Source of the DNA: Lactarius indigo
Lineage: Eukaryota > Basidiomycota > Agaricomycetes > Russulales > Russulaceae
Assembly: GCA_025766275.1 (NCBI GenBank)
Contig: JAFKAC010000201.1
Location: 1-64,000, forward strand
Direction: 5' to 3'
Length of the DNA stretch: 64,000 nucleotides
The position numbers and the translations under genes were made by a program. Of the stretch, positions 1 to 12,000 are shown piece by piece. The notes beneath the pieces were generated by a model, which saw only the letters and a program-made list of their open reading frames with translations, was not told the DNA's origin and made no database searches. Position 1 is the stretch's first letter. The number at the start of each line of letters is the position of its first letter.

Positions 1-1572
1 TCACGAATGTCATCGTCTCCGCCATCAGTTCCCGGATCCCTCCGCATTCCTCGCTCAGACCCAAACGAGATCAAGGCGAGGGAGCTCAAGCTTGAGTTCG
101 GAAGACGCGGTGGCATCATTGTCATCATCGAGAAACCTCGCCATCGATCGGATGTGCACGTGCACGAATGAATCCCTAGATTCGGATTCAGATTCCTCTC
201 CAAGTCCATCTTCGTGTCACCATCACCGCCATCATCATCATCGTCATCCGTATGTAGTTGTTCACTTTCCCCCCACGTTTTCTTTCTCTGTTCTTTCGGC
301 GCGCGCTCACCGATTCGTCCAATAGAAGTCGTGATTCGCCCACCGCCTTCCATGCCGTACTTGGTGTTGCATTATTCCTATTTGGTAACCTTATCGCCCA
401 AAACTCCACTCTCGCCATTTCCCGCGAACCCACAGCCCCTGATTTCTATTGGCGCGCCGCCCTCGACGTGTTCGATGCCAGCGATAACCTCCCCTCCCAC
501 ACCACCGGTGACAGTTTCACCAACGATCACCCCGACGACTGGCGCCTGGCGATCGCCTGGGGCCGCACCCTCGTTGCCCTCGCATACGACCTCACAAAAT
601 CAAACGGGGCTCCCCAACCTCCATCCCCGACCTCCCCCTCTTCCCCGCTATCGCCGTCGCACCAGCGCTTCGCACAGCGCTCGCCCCTCACCACGATCGC
701 CGCCATGCGCACACCAGGCTTTGCGCTCCCCACCCATGCATCCGCACACGAAATCCTCACCCTCGCCGCGGACCAGTTCTCGCGCGGCATCTTCCACATG
801 CCGCACACCCCGCCCGGCACCCCCAGCCACTCACATGCACCACGCGTGCGGGCGTGGGGGTCGCCGCCCTTGCCGTCCCTATGTAGCTTCTCTCGCCCTA
901 GCGAACTATTCACGCTTGCGTCGGAGGTGCTCCTCGTCGCGGAGCGCCTGGATGGAGCCGAGGACCGCCGCAGGTGGGCTGCGTGGGCCGACGCGATCTT
1001 CCACCAGATGCACATGGAGGCAGACGTCGACACATGGCGTGCGCGCATAGTCTCGGCACGCGGGCGCTGTTGGCTCGCCATTGGCAGTGCCCATGCTGAG
1101 GAGCTTGAGGACGCCCTTGAGCGCGGCGACAGGGGCGTTCTGGGCAGCAAGGATGCAGAAGAAGCCCGCACGGCGCTTGGGGCGGGTGAGTCACTTTTGC
1201 TGCGCTGCCGTGTCCGGGGGTCTGATCACCTCACGTTTTGTTCCAGCCATATCCTTCTTTGACCGTGCAAAAGGATCTGCCTCGACCGAGTCCCCGGAGA
1301 TGTTACTGGCGGATATGCAGCCTTTGGTGAGCCATTTTCCCCCTTTGTCTCCTTTCTGTTTTTTTTTTTTTTTCTGACCGGTTTTTTTTTTGTTTGTGTT
1401 TTCGCAGCTTGCAGAAGCCCTCCTTTCCCTCGCGAATCTTACCGCAGATGAGGATGCTCGCGAAGCCTTGTATGCACGCGCAAAGGCCGAAGGCGGGGAA
1501 GCTGTCGCGCGTGATCTTGGACCTAGCCCCACGCGCACCCCGACCGCGGACGTCCGGATGGACGAATCATGA
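1..1572 (+). CDS. Ett1/Nro1-like protein (enhancer of translation termination), 5' partial
   Basis: Helical-repeat protein resembling the fungal Ett1/Nro1 family, which in yeasts acts in translation termination and in controlling the Ofd1 dioxygenase. My exon model is <2-249, 326-1185, 1247-1326 and 1408-1572, with donors GTATGT, GTGAGT and GTGAGC and acceptors AATAG, TTCCAG and TCGCAG; all phases agree and about 450 codons are visible. Family-like blocks, from memory, are FHAVLG, DDWRLAIAWGRTLVALA, DQFSRGIFHMP, SELFTLASEVLLVAERL, RRRWAAWADAIFHQMHMEAD and FFDRAKGSAS. The N terminus lies outside the window; the open frame from base 2 contains HECHRL, which fits the family start. A Pro/His-rich stretch after FHMP could hide another intron. 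It ends convergently with the carrier gene. The family call rests on remembered similarity. Confidence 0.62.
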
Positions 1573-2412
1573 CACGGGCCCCCCTCCATTGGCTCCTTTC
1601 TCATCACTCGTATTCTATTGGCCGATTTCTCCTCTTGTCGCATTTTGCCTTTGTCCTCGTGCCGCGCAATTATCAACTCCCCCATTCCCCCCACAATACA
1701 TTCGCCCCACCCCCCTCTTTTCTCCAACTTTGCTTATCTTAACTTGATCTCCCGTTTTGTCGTTGCCCTCTTTTTTTTTTTTTTAATTTCAAGTTTTCAT
1801 TCATTCCTCTCTTGTGGTTTGTGGTGGGTCACTCACTTACGTGTATAGGTACATGGACCCAATCCACCAATCCACGCACAAGTTTTACCCCTTTCATCCT
1901 TCCCCCCTTCCCTCTCCCCCAAATCCATTTTATACATTCCCTGCCATTCATGCACGTTCGCTGTATTATTCAACTGCACGCTTTGTTGTACCACCTCGTT
2001 CCCCTCCCTTCCTCACCACCCTGCATAGACCCTACGTAACGAACACGCTCGAGTAATGTTAATCACATATCTCAAAAGAGAAAGACGGACCCAACCTTAT
2101 GATACGCCCCACCTTGATGATCCAGACTGACCTCCCCGTGCTCCTCCGACTGCGCTTTTCCCCCTGAGCCCTGTTTCCTCTGTCATGTGGCCATTCACTG
2201 AACATAAATTACGATAAAATCAGAGATTCACCCTTCTAGTTTACATGTACTGATTATCACCCAAAAAGTAATTCTGTTGAGTCCTGAAAAATATATGTCG
2301 GCCAAAATAGGATTATCACCATCCAGATTGTATGTCAAAGCGTTCAGTAGTGTGTACGGTCTACGGTCCCTCTTCCCCGGCTGCGGTACGGTATATACAA
2401 AAAAAAAGTGTC
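1573..2412. other. Convergent 3' intergenic region
   Basis: Pyrimidine-rich, with T runs near 1770-1790. It holds the 3' flank of the Ett1-like gene and the 3' flank of the carrier gene. I see no gene or repeat in it. Confidence 0.6.
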
Positions 2413-3766
2413 TTATGAAAACGCCCATACGATGCCCTCGAACGTGCCAAACACCGCCATGTTGACCGGCACGGCACGCACTAGCGTGGGTGCCAGCCCG
2501 CGCCAAAAGACGCGCGAGCCAGACTCGGCATACATAGCCCGCGCGGTGCCCCACGTGCTGCTGTCCACCTGAGGGGAGGTCGTCGTGGCCGTGGCGTCGC
2601 GCAGGGGAAGATGCGCCTGCATGCGCGTCTTGAGCACATCAAACGGGAACGTCGCGACCCACCCCAGGACGCCAGCGGCGCCGCCCGCGAGCAGCAAGCC
2701 CGCCCAGGAGCGGTGCGCGAGCGTCTCTTCCACCTCTGCCAGGAGCGGGTCGTCGTGTGCGTGCGGTGTGCGGGGTATCGGCGCAAAGAGGCGCAACGTG
2801 GCTTCGTACTGCGCGGGGCCAAGGGTGTTTTTTTTTTTAGCGGTACAGGATAACGGACGGGGAGGGAACGCACGCCGTAAAAGTACATCCCGAAACCGCC
2901 AACGTCGCGCAGGATCGTCGCGGAGAGCCCGCGGTAGAGCGCGGGCACGCCACCGGCGCGGAATATGTGCGCGGCAACTGTGCGCGCGGAGGCAACGCGT
3001 GCTTGTCCGTCCGCCGAGAGGCGCTGCTGTTGCTTCTGCTGCTGGGTCTTGATAAGCTCGATGGGCGTCGTGAGCAACCTGCCAAGAAAAGACATTACGT
3101 GTTGGCGCTATGTAGACCAGACTAGGACGTACGTGGATGCTAGGCCGCAGCCCGCGCCGGCGAGGAAGATCTGGCCGAGCGTGGGTTCTTGCGCCTGCCG
3201 TTGGTCGTCGGCGGCATCGTCCGGCCGCACTTGGACTTTGAGGAGGAAGCGGTATGACGCGAAGAGCAACCCGTTCAGCAGCGGTGCGGAGGCCTGTCAG
3301 CGGTGGTGAGTCGTCGCCGCAGGAGCGCCCTGTTCGTTCAGCTCGTTCCGCTTCCAGATTTTGGGCACACGCAGGGGCTGGGGGGACGGACGCTGACATA
3401 CCAGGGGAGAGGAGATGCCCTTGAAGAGCCCACGGAGTCGTTCCTCGCGCGTGATGGTCGTGAGCGCATGGAGGGTCGAGCGGTATTGGACGTTTGGCGC
3501 AGGGTTCTGGAAGCGGTACTTCACTTTTTTTTGTATTTGGTGCCCTCTCGCTTCAACCTTTTCCGTTTCGCACGGCACAGAAGGAACTCACCCGTATCAA
3601 ATGGGAATCCCACGACTATACCCGAGACCCCTGCAACGGTGCCGGCGAGAAAATCCAGAGTGGGATCCAGTTCGACTGTGTGCACCCAAATGAAAATAAA
3701 AATAAAAAATATGGTCGTAGGGCATCGTGACTGCGCACCGTTTTCGTTATCCTGAGAATCAGACAT
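2413..3766 (-). CDS. Mitochondrial carrier (SLC25) family protein, intact copy
   Basis: Six-helix inner-membrane solute carrier. Exons on the minus strand are 3766-3592, 3523-3402, 3293-3133, 3078-2874 and 2808-2413, with consistent phases and 352 codons. All three carrier signatures are present: PFDTVKYRF in repeat 1, TPIELIKTQ in repeat 2 and PFDVLKTRM in repeat 3. Between them are blocks such as GLFKGISSPL, NGLLFASYRF, LAGAGCGLAS, VPALYRGLSATILRD, FYGYEATLRLF and VFGTFEGIVW. A further 63-nt intron (3738-3676, GTGCGC...ACACAG) probably lies inside exon 1. It is in frame and encodes a Phe/Ile stretch unlike a carrier; removing it gives 331 residues starting MSDSQDNENVELDP. The transported solute cannot be told. 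The gene is divergent from lipase 1 across about 830 bp. Broken copies of it recur between the later lipases. Confidence 0.85.
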
Positions 3767-4598
3767 AGCCCAATAGCTCCCAGACGCATCAAGACTGCGC
3801 GTGCACTGCTTCGGTATGTTGCCTGCCTGTCTGAAACGCGGGATTGTGCTGGCAGCGACCCGCTACGGAAGCAAGTCCGGCGGTCCGTTCGGATCGGTGC
3901 ACGTGGGTTATGCCTTTGAGTCGTCGTCGTCGTGGACCCGGCTGATATGGGGGAGCCTGAGTCCTGTGGGGGAGTCGTGCGGCATCATACTCAGGCTCTC
4001 AAAGGAAATCAACATCTTACTACTCATGATCAACCGCAATGGGATACGTCGTCCTCGTGCAAGTTTCAACTGTACTCTTTGGCGCTGACATGTCATTGTA
4101 GTGACTGTACTGTATTCTACAAATTCAGCCCTCCGGTACATTGCTGCTACCTGCTACCTCTCGGCGTCGTTGTTCGCTCTTTCACTCACCACTGCACTCG
4201 CTCGAATTCTGAAATCTAATTGGACAAAATTTCTCAGCTGAATTAGTGTACATCGAAGAATGCCCCACGGTGAATCATATCACAGCAACCGCCATTGGAT
4301 CAATCTTCTTTCTCAGTCATGGACAATTCGCTGATTGTTCCCGAATAGGTCGGGCGCAGTAGGAAAGTTGGTACTGGCACCGACATCCCAATGACGTTTA
4401 CAGTATTTGCGAATGGACGCTCGGCCCACACCGGGATCATGTATTATTACTCACCACCATACCCTTCCGCAGCCACCTTGCCATTGGCTTCCTGCGGAAA
4501 GAACAGTGCTAGTAATTTCCTGTGCTGGCCCAGATGCATTTCCGCATATAAACTCTAGCATTCACATGTCGTCCTATCAGCATTCCGCCTCTGTGACC
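3767..4598. promoter_or_regulatory. Divergent carrier/lipase promoter region
   Basis: This interval separates the starts of the carrier (-) and lipase 1 (+). Related sequence recurs in front of the other lipases, including a CGGTCCGxTCGGATCGGTGCACGTG block on the carrier side and a TTCTCCG...TGAGCTGGCCCA block before the TATA box. It was duplicated as part of the unit. Confidence 0.6.
4521..4552 (+). promoter_or_regulatory. Lipase 1 core promoter
   Basis: TGTGCTGGCCCAGATGC is followed by TATAAA at 4547-4552, 47 bp before the ATG. The same pair of elements stands before the other lipase genes. Confidence 0.6.
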
Positions 4599-5807
4599 AT
4601 GGTTTTCTTACGATCTTCTGCTCTCGCGCTCGTGCTCGCCGGACTCGCCTATGCAGCTGCAGTCAAGCGTCAAGATATCACCCCACTTAGTACCACCCAA
4701 ATTTCGTCGTTCGCTCCGTTCACTCACTTCGCGAGCACCGCTTATTGCAACCCCTCCACGACAATAAACTGGACCTGCGGTGGTGCGTCGCTCGCCGCCC
4801 TCTCTACCATGTGCAGCTATGATATACTGATAGCCCCTCTTCTAGCCAATTGCCAAGCAAACTCCGACTTCCTGCCAACGGCATCCGGCGGCGATGGGGA
4901 CGCAACACAATTTTGTGAGATACAGTCATAGCTGACCTGGTCCCGAGTTGTACTCACGTAGCTCTCGTCACAGGGTATGTCGGGTTCTCCCCGTCGCAGA
5001 ACAACACGGTCATAGTCGCACACCAAGGCACTGACACCAGCAAATTGTAAGTTTACATTGCTCAGACGTTCTTTTGACACCTTCGCTCATCCCTCGCATC
5101 AGATTACCCATCCTGACTGACACCAATCTCTCACTCGCGCCTCTGGACACATCCCTCTTCCCAGGTGTTCCATCCTCTGTGGAAACGCACGATGGATTCG
5201 CCTTGGAACAGGCTAAGTATGTCGCACGTTACCCCCTCATCATTTCTCCGCATCTCAACAAAACCACTTGCGTAGGACCGCATCCACGATCCTCTCCGCC
5301 GTCCAGCAGACACTCTCAGCGCACAGCACGTCGTCCGTGACCGTTGTCGGCCACTCCCTCGGCGCGGCGCTCGCGCTCCTCGACGGCGTCTACCTCCGCC
5401 TCAATCTCAACGCGACCGTGAACGTGCGGGTGATCGGCTATGGGATGCCCCGCGTCGGGAACCAGGACTTCGCCGACTGGGTCGACGCCAACCTGAGTGG
5501 CCAGGTGACGCACATCAACAACCGGGAGGACCGCATCCCGATCCTTCCCGGAAAATTTTTGGGCTTCCATCACCCCTCGGGCGAAGTTCACATCACGGAC
5601 TCAGGTACATGGGAGTCTTGCCCCGGTGAGCTTTTCTCGTCACTTTTGGGTGCGGCGGAGCGCTGACGAGAGCGCGCGGCGGCGGGTTCCTTTTCAGGCC
5701 AGGATAATCCTTCCACTGAGTGCATTGTCGGCGATGTCTCGAACATTTTCGACGGCCACACGAGCGATCACGTGGGGCCATACGATGGCATCTCTATGGG
5801 CTGCTGA
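4599..5807 (+). CDS. Secreted class-3 lipase, copy 1
   Basis: Extracellular alpha/beta-hydrolase of the Lipase_3 (Rhizomucor lipase-like) family, expected to hydrolyse acylglycerols or related esters. Exons are 4599-4782, 4846-4914, 4974-5046, 5103-5216, 5276-5625 and 5698-5807, giving 299 residues. Residues 1-21 form a signal peptide, followed by VKRQ, a likely Kex2-type cleavage site. The nucleophile motif GHSLG puts Ser at about 174. The Asp is about 232 in NREDRIPILP, and the His is about 288 in the C-terminal SDHVGPY block, which resembles DHLSYFG of Rhizomucor lipase. The motif AHQGTD matches the oxyanion-hole strand. Conserved Cys pairs are YCN...TCGANC and CPG...MGC. The gene is intact, has a TATA box, and lies divergent from the carrier gene. 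Substrate preference is unknown. Confidence 0.9.
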
Positions 5808-6430
5808 TTTCTCTCATATGTACAACGGAGCAGAACGCGTCGTACATCTACCTCGTGCACGCCTCGTGATCGCGGGCAACAGGCCTAGGAAGGAAACCAT
5901 ATTCGAATTGGTCGAATGGAATCATAGTCTACTTTACCTGATACCATATAATTTCTCGACTCCGCTGCATAGTTGAATATCCTAGTGGTTTGCCATGTAT
6001 GCCTCAGTAGGCGCCCGTAGTACACCTGACACTTTCCATGGCTCTTACTTACGCTTACCTACGCCTGGATAATTTATTGTTCCTATTTAGGTGGATACAG
6101 CATCTTAGTCGCGGTACATATTCCTATCTAGTACTCCTTGCAGTGCATCGATTAAGAAGAAAACATCACAGTACATTTACAAGATAATGTGCGTGTTCCC
6201 ACCGGAAAGTAAGTGGCCCAATCTGAAAGCAACTGCTGTTGAGTCGATGTACTCTCAATAGCCAGGTCTTCCTCATTGGTGTTGGCTGTCTTGCATTACA
6301 TATGTTCGACCCTAGTCAACTGACGGGCTCGAGGAGCAGCACCAGCCAACCTCAACGACTATACGTTTTTTACAGGTTGTTTGTGACACCAATCGTCCTG
6401 CTAAACTTAGGTAAAGAGAAAGCGGTAAGT
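5808..6430 (+). repeat. 3' flank repeated after lipases 1-3
   Basis: Sequence including GGCGCCCGTAG, TTACGCCTGGATA, TATCTAGTACTCC, ACAGTACATTTAC and ATGTTCGACCCTAGTCAAC recurs, diverged, at about 18830-19160 and 21620-22020. It marks the right part of the duplicated unit. No gene is seen in it. Confidence 0.6.
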
Positions 6431-7140
6431 TGCTAAGAGCAACCCGTTCGGCAGCACTGCGAGAGCCTACCAGTAGTGGTGGGCCATGGCCGCAGAAGCT
6501 CCCTGTTTATTCAGCTCATTCCACCTCTGAATTTGGCACTCGCAGGAGTGAATGGGGGGACTTGGTAGGGCGATCACCGCGGCGGACGCTGACGTACCAG
6601 GGGAGACGAGATGCCCTTGAGGAGCCCATGGAGCAGCCCCTCGCGCGTGATGGCCGTGAGCGCATGGAGGGTCGAGCGATATTGGACGTTCGGCACAGGG
6701 TTCTGGAAGCGGTCCTTCACTTTTTTGGTATGGGGTAGCGCATGAAACGCTCTCGCTCCAACCTTTCCATTTAGCACGGCACGTGGGACTCACCCGTATC
6801 AAAATGGGGAACCACACGACTGGATCCGAGGCTCCTGAAACGGTACCCTGCTTCGGTACGTTGCTGCCTGTCGGAATTGCAGGAGTAGTGTCAATACTGC
6901 TGGCAACACCACGGAAGGACAAAGTCCGGCGGTCCGCTCGGATCGGTGCACGTGGCCGTCAGCTCTGGGTCAAGCTCTGGATCGTCTTCGTCGTGGACGC
7001 GGCTGATAGTGTGGGGGAGTCCTGTGGGGGGCTCGTGCGGCGTCGCACTCAAGCACTCAATTCTCTCAAAGGAAACCAACATCTACTAAGCCGCGATACG
7101 ATACGTCTTCATCGTGAAAATTCCTACTGTACCCTTTGAC
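6431..7140 (-). pseudogene. Carrier gene remnant 2
   Basis: Homologous to the intact carrier from within its exon 3 (GCAACCCGTTCGGCAGC) through exon 2 to exon 1 and the promoter. Exon 2 is still open on the minus strand and encodes VKDRFQNPVPNVQYRS...LLKGISSPL. Exon 1 has lost the LDFLAG...GFPFDT segment, leaving only GTVSGASDP, and everything 3' of exon 3 is absent. It cannot make a carrier. Confidence 0.75.
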
Positions 7141-7296
7141 GCTGACATGTTCCATGTCTCAGTATAATTCAGTCGCTTAAATCCTGGAATCTAATTGGAC
7201 TCTAATTGGACAAACATTCGCAAATAAATTAGTGCACATCATGAAATGCCCACAGTGTACAGTACAGTCGACTCCCTCTTATCCGATACCTCTCCG

Positions 7297-7560
7297 TCAT
7301 GGCCAAAAGCTATCGGTTATGAGGGAGTATCGGGTCATAGGAAAGGCGCCTATTTGGCTGTATTTGATATACGACATACCACCTCCGAGTCCCTTGTCTA
7401 CCAAGGTATTTCCGGCCCCCTTGTCTAACCACATCTCATCATCTTCGGAAATTGGTTGTTTATTCTTGAGACAAGTGGTGAGATGACCCTTTTTAGCAGT
7501 GATATGTCTCTTCAGTGAGGCGAGGCCCTTTTTCAGGACCTCAAGAGGCACAGAAGTCAT
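7297..7560 (-). pseudogene. N-terminal remnant of a pogo/Tigger-type element protein
   Basis: An 87-codon frame. Its first ~55 residues (PLEVLKKGLASLKRHITAKK, then ISEDDEMWLD and LVDKG) align by eye with the N terminus of the inner element's transposase (PIDVLRNGLKKLKNQHQAQK, then ISENDQDWLD and LVDE). It then runs into the left end of the outer element. It therefore represents exon 1 of a related transposase whose body is deleted. Confidence 0.65.
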
Positions 7561-8429
7561 GGAGCGAGGCGGGCACAGGAGGTTCAGTATCAGTATTCAC
7601 AAGTCCAACTAATTTTTTTTCTTTTTCTAATTTATTACACTATACTGCATCGGAATTAGCTTGGACAAAGTGGTACAGTCGACTCTCTGATAACCCATAC
7701 CCCTTCGGGAGACGCCTAGGGGTATGGGTTATCGAGGTGTATGGGTTTTTGAAGAGCGCTAAAAATGGGCCTGAGTCACGTGCAAGACAAACCACCGCGA
7801 TTTTTTCATCTACTCTAGAATTGATTCAAGCGTTGTATTTACCGAACAAAATATGATGTTATTCTACTGGCCCTCATGTTTTCCATCTCAAGAGCACGTG
7901 TCCGCCACCCGAATGTCACCAGTGTCGAGTCCAACTGTTGGAGGAATGGGTCGTTCTTGTCCCTTGTGTAGCGGCTGAGGGTCTTTGCTGCACGGAGTGC
8001 CTCAGCACGCGTTGGGATTGGGTCCATTGGGATGTCTTCGGAAATGGTGTCTGACTTGTCTTGACCACTCTGGCACTCTTCCTGTGCCTGTTTAGCCTCC
8101 ATGACAGCATTGAATATCTCTTCATCCGTTGTTGTGTTGAGAAAGTGGACCTCGTCTGCTGGGTTGAGAAGGTCTGAGAGGGGTATTCGGTTTGAGCGCT
8201 GCAATACACCGGTGCTCTCTAACTCATCTAGTGCAGCAACAACTCGGTCTTCAGCAGCTGAGATAGGGTCTTGACTCTCTTGAGGGTGGACAAGCGAAGA
8301 AATGGGAAGAGTTGGTTGGGTGAGTGGCGCTGTGTGTATCATCTCCGGTAGAATGTTGGCCTTCCGCCAGCAATGTCGAATTGTAGATGTGTCAACCTCC
8401 AGCCAAGCGTCTTGAGCGAGGTGCATGGC

Positions 8430-8434
8430 TTCGA
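8430..8434. other. Copia target-site duplication, left copy (TTCGA)
   Basis: TTCGA directly precedes the left LTR. The identical 5 bases follow the right LTR at 14769-14773. Confidence 0.9.
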
Positions 8435-9039
8435 TGATGAACAGCACACATAGATAGCTTACTCACAGAGGGACAAAGTGTTCTGTGGTGAGACAAGCTG
8501 GGTGGCTGGAAGCAGCAACAGGGAAGTCTAGCAAGGTAAAGCAAAGTGTCTGGCACACAGAGCAGTGAGGAACTGATGTTACAATTGAAGGGATAAGACA
8601 TACCTGGCACACAGAGCAGTGAGGAACTGATGTGGACCAGGAGCGTACAAGCCTACTACTTATACTTTACAGGGGAGTGACACTACTACAAGGGAAGTAA
8701 CATAGAGTCACACAATACAAGAGACGTTGTTCTACATGTGGGACAAAGGAGTGTGCTAATGGAGAACAAGGAGCGCAAAACAAAGAAAGTCCAGACTAAG
8801 ATGATATCATAATGACATCACAATAAAGATAACGCTAGAAAGAGAACAAAGGAAGGAGTACAATGAAGAGTCCGGAGTAGTCCATATGATGTCATTGTAC
8901 AGTGATGTCATAGAAGTCCTAGATTGTACAGATCAAATCAAATCTAATCTAAATGTTCTTTTATATCTAATCTAAAGCAGTCCATGCTGCAAGTCCGGTC
9001 CGTACGAGCCGCTAAGTGCGCAGGGGTCACTTATCAACA
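8435..9039 (-). repeat. Copia 3' LTR
   Basis: 605 bp, matching 14164-14768 throughout as far as I can read. It contains a 30-bp direct repeat (8550-8579 and 8604-8633) beginning CTGGCACACAGAGCAGTGAG. Confidence 0.93.
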
Positions 9040-9047
9040 TCTCCCCG
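9040..9047 (-). promoter_or_regulatory. Copia polypurine tract
   Basis: On the minus strand CGGGGAGA abuts the 3' LTR start TGTTGATA, the position of the plus-strand primer. Only 19 nt separate the LTR from the stop codon of the polyprotein. Confidence 0.7.
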
Positions 9048-9058
9048 TGATCTACAAT

Positions 9059-12000
9059 CTAAGTACACATAAGTCCCATGTCATCGTTGTGCTTCTGCAG
9101 CAGGACACGCGGCAGTGACTTTGTGAAGCCATCCGCAACCATATCCACAGTAGGAGTTCTAATGAGGGTGATGGTCCCCTTTTCGATGTACTCCCGAATG
9201 ACATGATGCCGTATGGCAATGTGCTTAGACCGTCTCCCAGTGACAGGGTTCAAAGCCAAGTCAATGGCACCCTTATTGTCACCATGTAGTGGGATGGGGT
9301 CGTCGACCTTGTACCCGAGTTCCGTGAGGAAGCTCTGATACCACGCAGCCTGGTTAGCCGCGTCGGTCATGGCCATGTATTCCGCTTCCGTTGTGTTTTG
9401 GGCAACAGTCTTTTGCTTGCGCGAAGACCAGCTTATTGCACCGTTAGCTAATAGGAACACATAACCAGAGGTAGAGTGGCGGTCATCAGTCTGATCAGCC
9501 AGACTGGAATCAGTGTACCCATGAAGGCCATCGCCATTGGCGCCATCGTAAACAATACGCATATCCATAGTTCCCACTAAGTAGGATAGGACATACTGCG
9601 CAAGTCGCAGATGTTGTGGTGAAGGGTTCGCTGCGTACTGCGCCAATCGTGACACAGCGAAGGAGATATCTGGCCTAGTGCCAATCTGCACATAAAGCAG
9701 ACTCCCAATCAAGGATTGGTAGTGGGAAATATCTGAGGCAGTTGCCTGCGACGTATATTTAATCAGGTGCTCGTCAGCACCAGCGGGCAAGGGTGTGTTG
9801 TGTGGTGTGGCATCAGACATGCCAAAGCGTTCAAGGACATCCTTGATGTAGCCAGACTGATCTATTTCGATGCGTCTAAGGGAGCGGTCGCGCACAATGC
9901 GCATACCAAGATAAGACTCTATCTCCCCGAGATCTGTCATCTCATAGCGTTCAGACAAATCTGACTTCAAACGCTTGATACCACTCAGCGAGGGACCCAG
10001 TATAGTGATGTCGTCAACGTAGACAATAACGAAGAGTGGATCATACCCCTCCCGTTGAGGCATCACATATATGCCAGCATCAGCAAACGTCCGCTTAAAG
10101 CCGAGTGCAGTGAGCACTCCATGGAATTGCAAGTTCCATGCGCGGGAGGCCTGTTTGAGACCATAGATCGCCTTGACTAGGCGACACACCTTCGTCTCAG
10201 AGCCAGTGACAGTGAAACCTTGTGGCTGCTCCATGTATATCTCTTCGTCAAGCACGCCATTGAGAAAAGCAGACTTAACATCCATCTGATGGATGTGCCA
10301 GTCCTCCAGCGCGGCCAACGCCAGAAGTAAACGTAGCGACTCAAATCGTGCGACGGGAGAGAAGGTTTCATCAAAATCTACGCCAGGGATCTGCGTGAAT
10401 CCCTTAGCCACCAAGCGAGCTCTGTAGCGGCCATCCGTTTTGAGCTTAAAGACCCATTTGGATTTTACTGCCTTGCGATTAGGCGGGAGATCCACTAACT
10501 CCCAAGTCCCATTCTTAGCTAGGGCGTCCATTTCATACTGACACGCCTTAGTCCACTCATCTGCAGCTGCAGACCGCATGGCCTCTGCATAGGTTGCAGG
10601 GTCTCGGCCCACAAAGGCAGCAGCTAGTAACTCCGCATACCCCAGACGCCTGCCACGCCATGCCGCATTGTCCGCATTGAAGTATCGCGGATTAGGGACA
10701 GGGGCACGAGCACTGCGCCTTGGTGCATTGTCCATTTCGCGCAACAGCTGACTACGCTGTGCACGGTCCTCAAATCCCCCAGGCATTTCTGGTGAGGGAG
10801 GAGGGACATGGCGCATAATGCGCGTTGCACTAGGACGCGGCGGGGGTGAAGTGGGAGTGACTTGCTCACGTTTAGGTGTGGTGGGCAGAGCTGGCAGAGC
10901 AGGTGGTGGAGTGGTGGGGCGTGGTTGGACTTGTGGGGGGTCTAAGAGCTTTTCAACATCCTCCTCCTCACTACTACTGGAGTGTGCAGGGGAGGGGGCT
11001 CGCATTGGTGGTAACGCCGGCGGGTGAGGCACGGCAGTCACTGTTGTGCTAGGCACGACTGGTGGTGAAGGTGTGGGGGGTGTCTCAACACCCTGAAGGG
11101 ACGGGAAGCTACTCTCGTCGAATGTCACATCCCTGGACACTCGAACGGAGTGGGTTGAGCGGTCCCAGAGCTTATAGCCCTTAGATTCGGGCTCAAACCC
11201 AATAAGCGTGACCTCAATGGCCTTCGCATCCAATTTGCGACGCTTATCAGCGGGTACATGCATGTACCCCTTGCATCCGAAGACGCGAAGATGTGAGACA
11301 TCGGGCACTTTGCCAGAGTGCCAGAGCTCATAAGGAGTGCGCCACTTGAGTCCACGGACTGGAGAGCGATTATAGATGTGCACAGCTGCGCACACTGCAT
11401 GCTCCCAGAAGCCTTTAGACATGCCAGCTGTGTGAAGCATGGACATTGCCTTATCCATAATGGTGCGGTTAAACCGCTCGGCTTTCCCGTTGGACTGTGG
11501 TGAACCCGGCATCGTGAGGTGATGCTCTATCCCTTTCTGCTTGAGAATGTCCTGCGTGACACTCGACATGTACTCGCCACCGCGGTCAGAGTGCAGAGCG
11601 CGCAGCTTATGGCCAGACTGGGTTTCACCCCAGGCCAAATACATCTGCAGTGACTTAGCAAACTGATCCTTCGACTTAAGGAAGTGGACCACAGTGAACT
11701 TAGTGTGGTCGTCTATGAAGGTGGCTGTGTAGGTCGAGCCTTGCAGGGACTGAGTTTGCATAGGACCGGCGAGGTCACTGTGCACGATCTCAAATTGACG
11801 AGTTGTCCTTTTGTTGGAGGACGCAGGAAAGGGTTGGCGAGTGGACTTGCCCATCTCGCACCCACGGCAGACTGTGTGGGTCGTGGTAGAGCTATCTATG
11901 TCCATGCCTGTAGTGGCAGAGGGACCATGCGCCTTCAACGCCGCAGAGGAGATGTGTCCCATGCGTTGATGCCAGATATCAAGTGTGGCAGCACTTGATT

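Noticed and set aside
5316..5591. Recurrent antisense frames of about 90 codons opposite lipase exon 5
   Set aside because: They appear opposite exon 5 in most lipase copies because the sense codons are GC-rich and conserved; no independent start signals or families.
7515..7856. 113-codon plus-strand frame spanning the left arms of both DNA transposons
   Set aside because: It crosses the insertion junction at 7674-7676, so it is a chance fusion.
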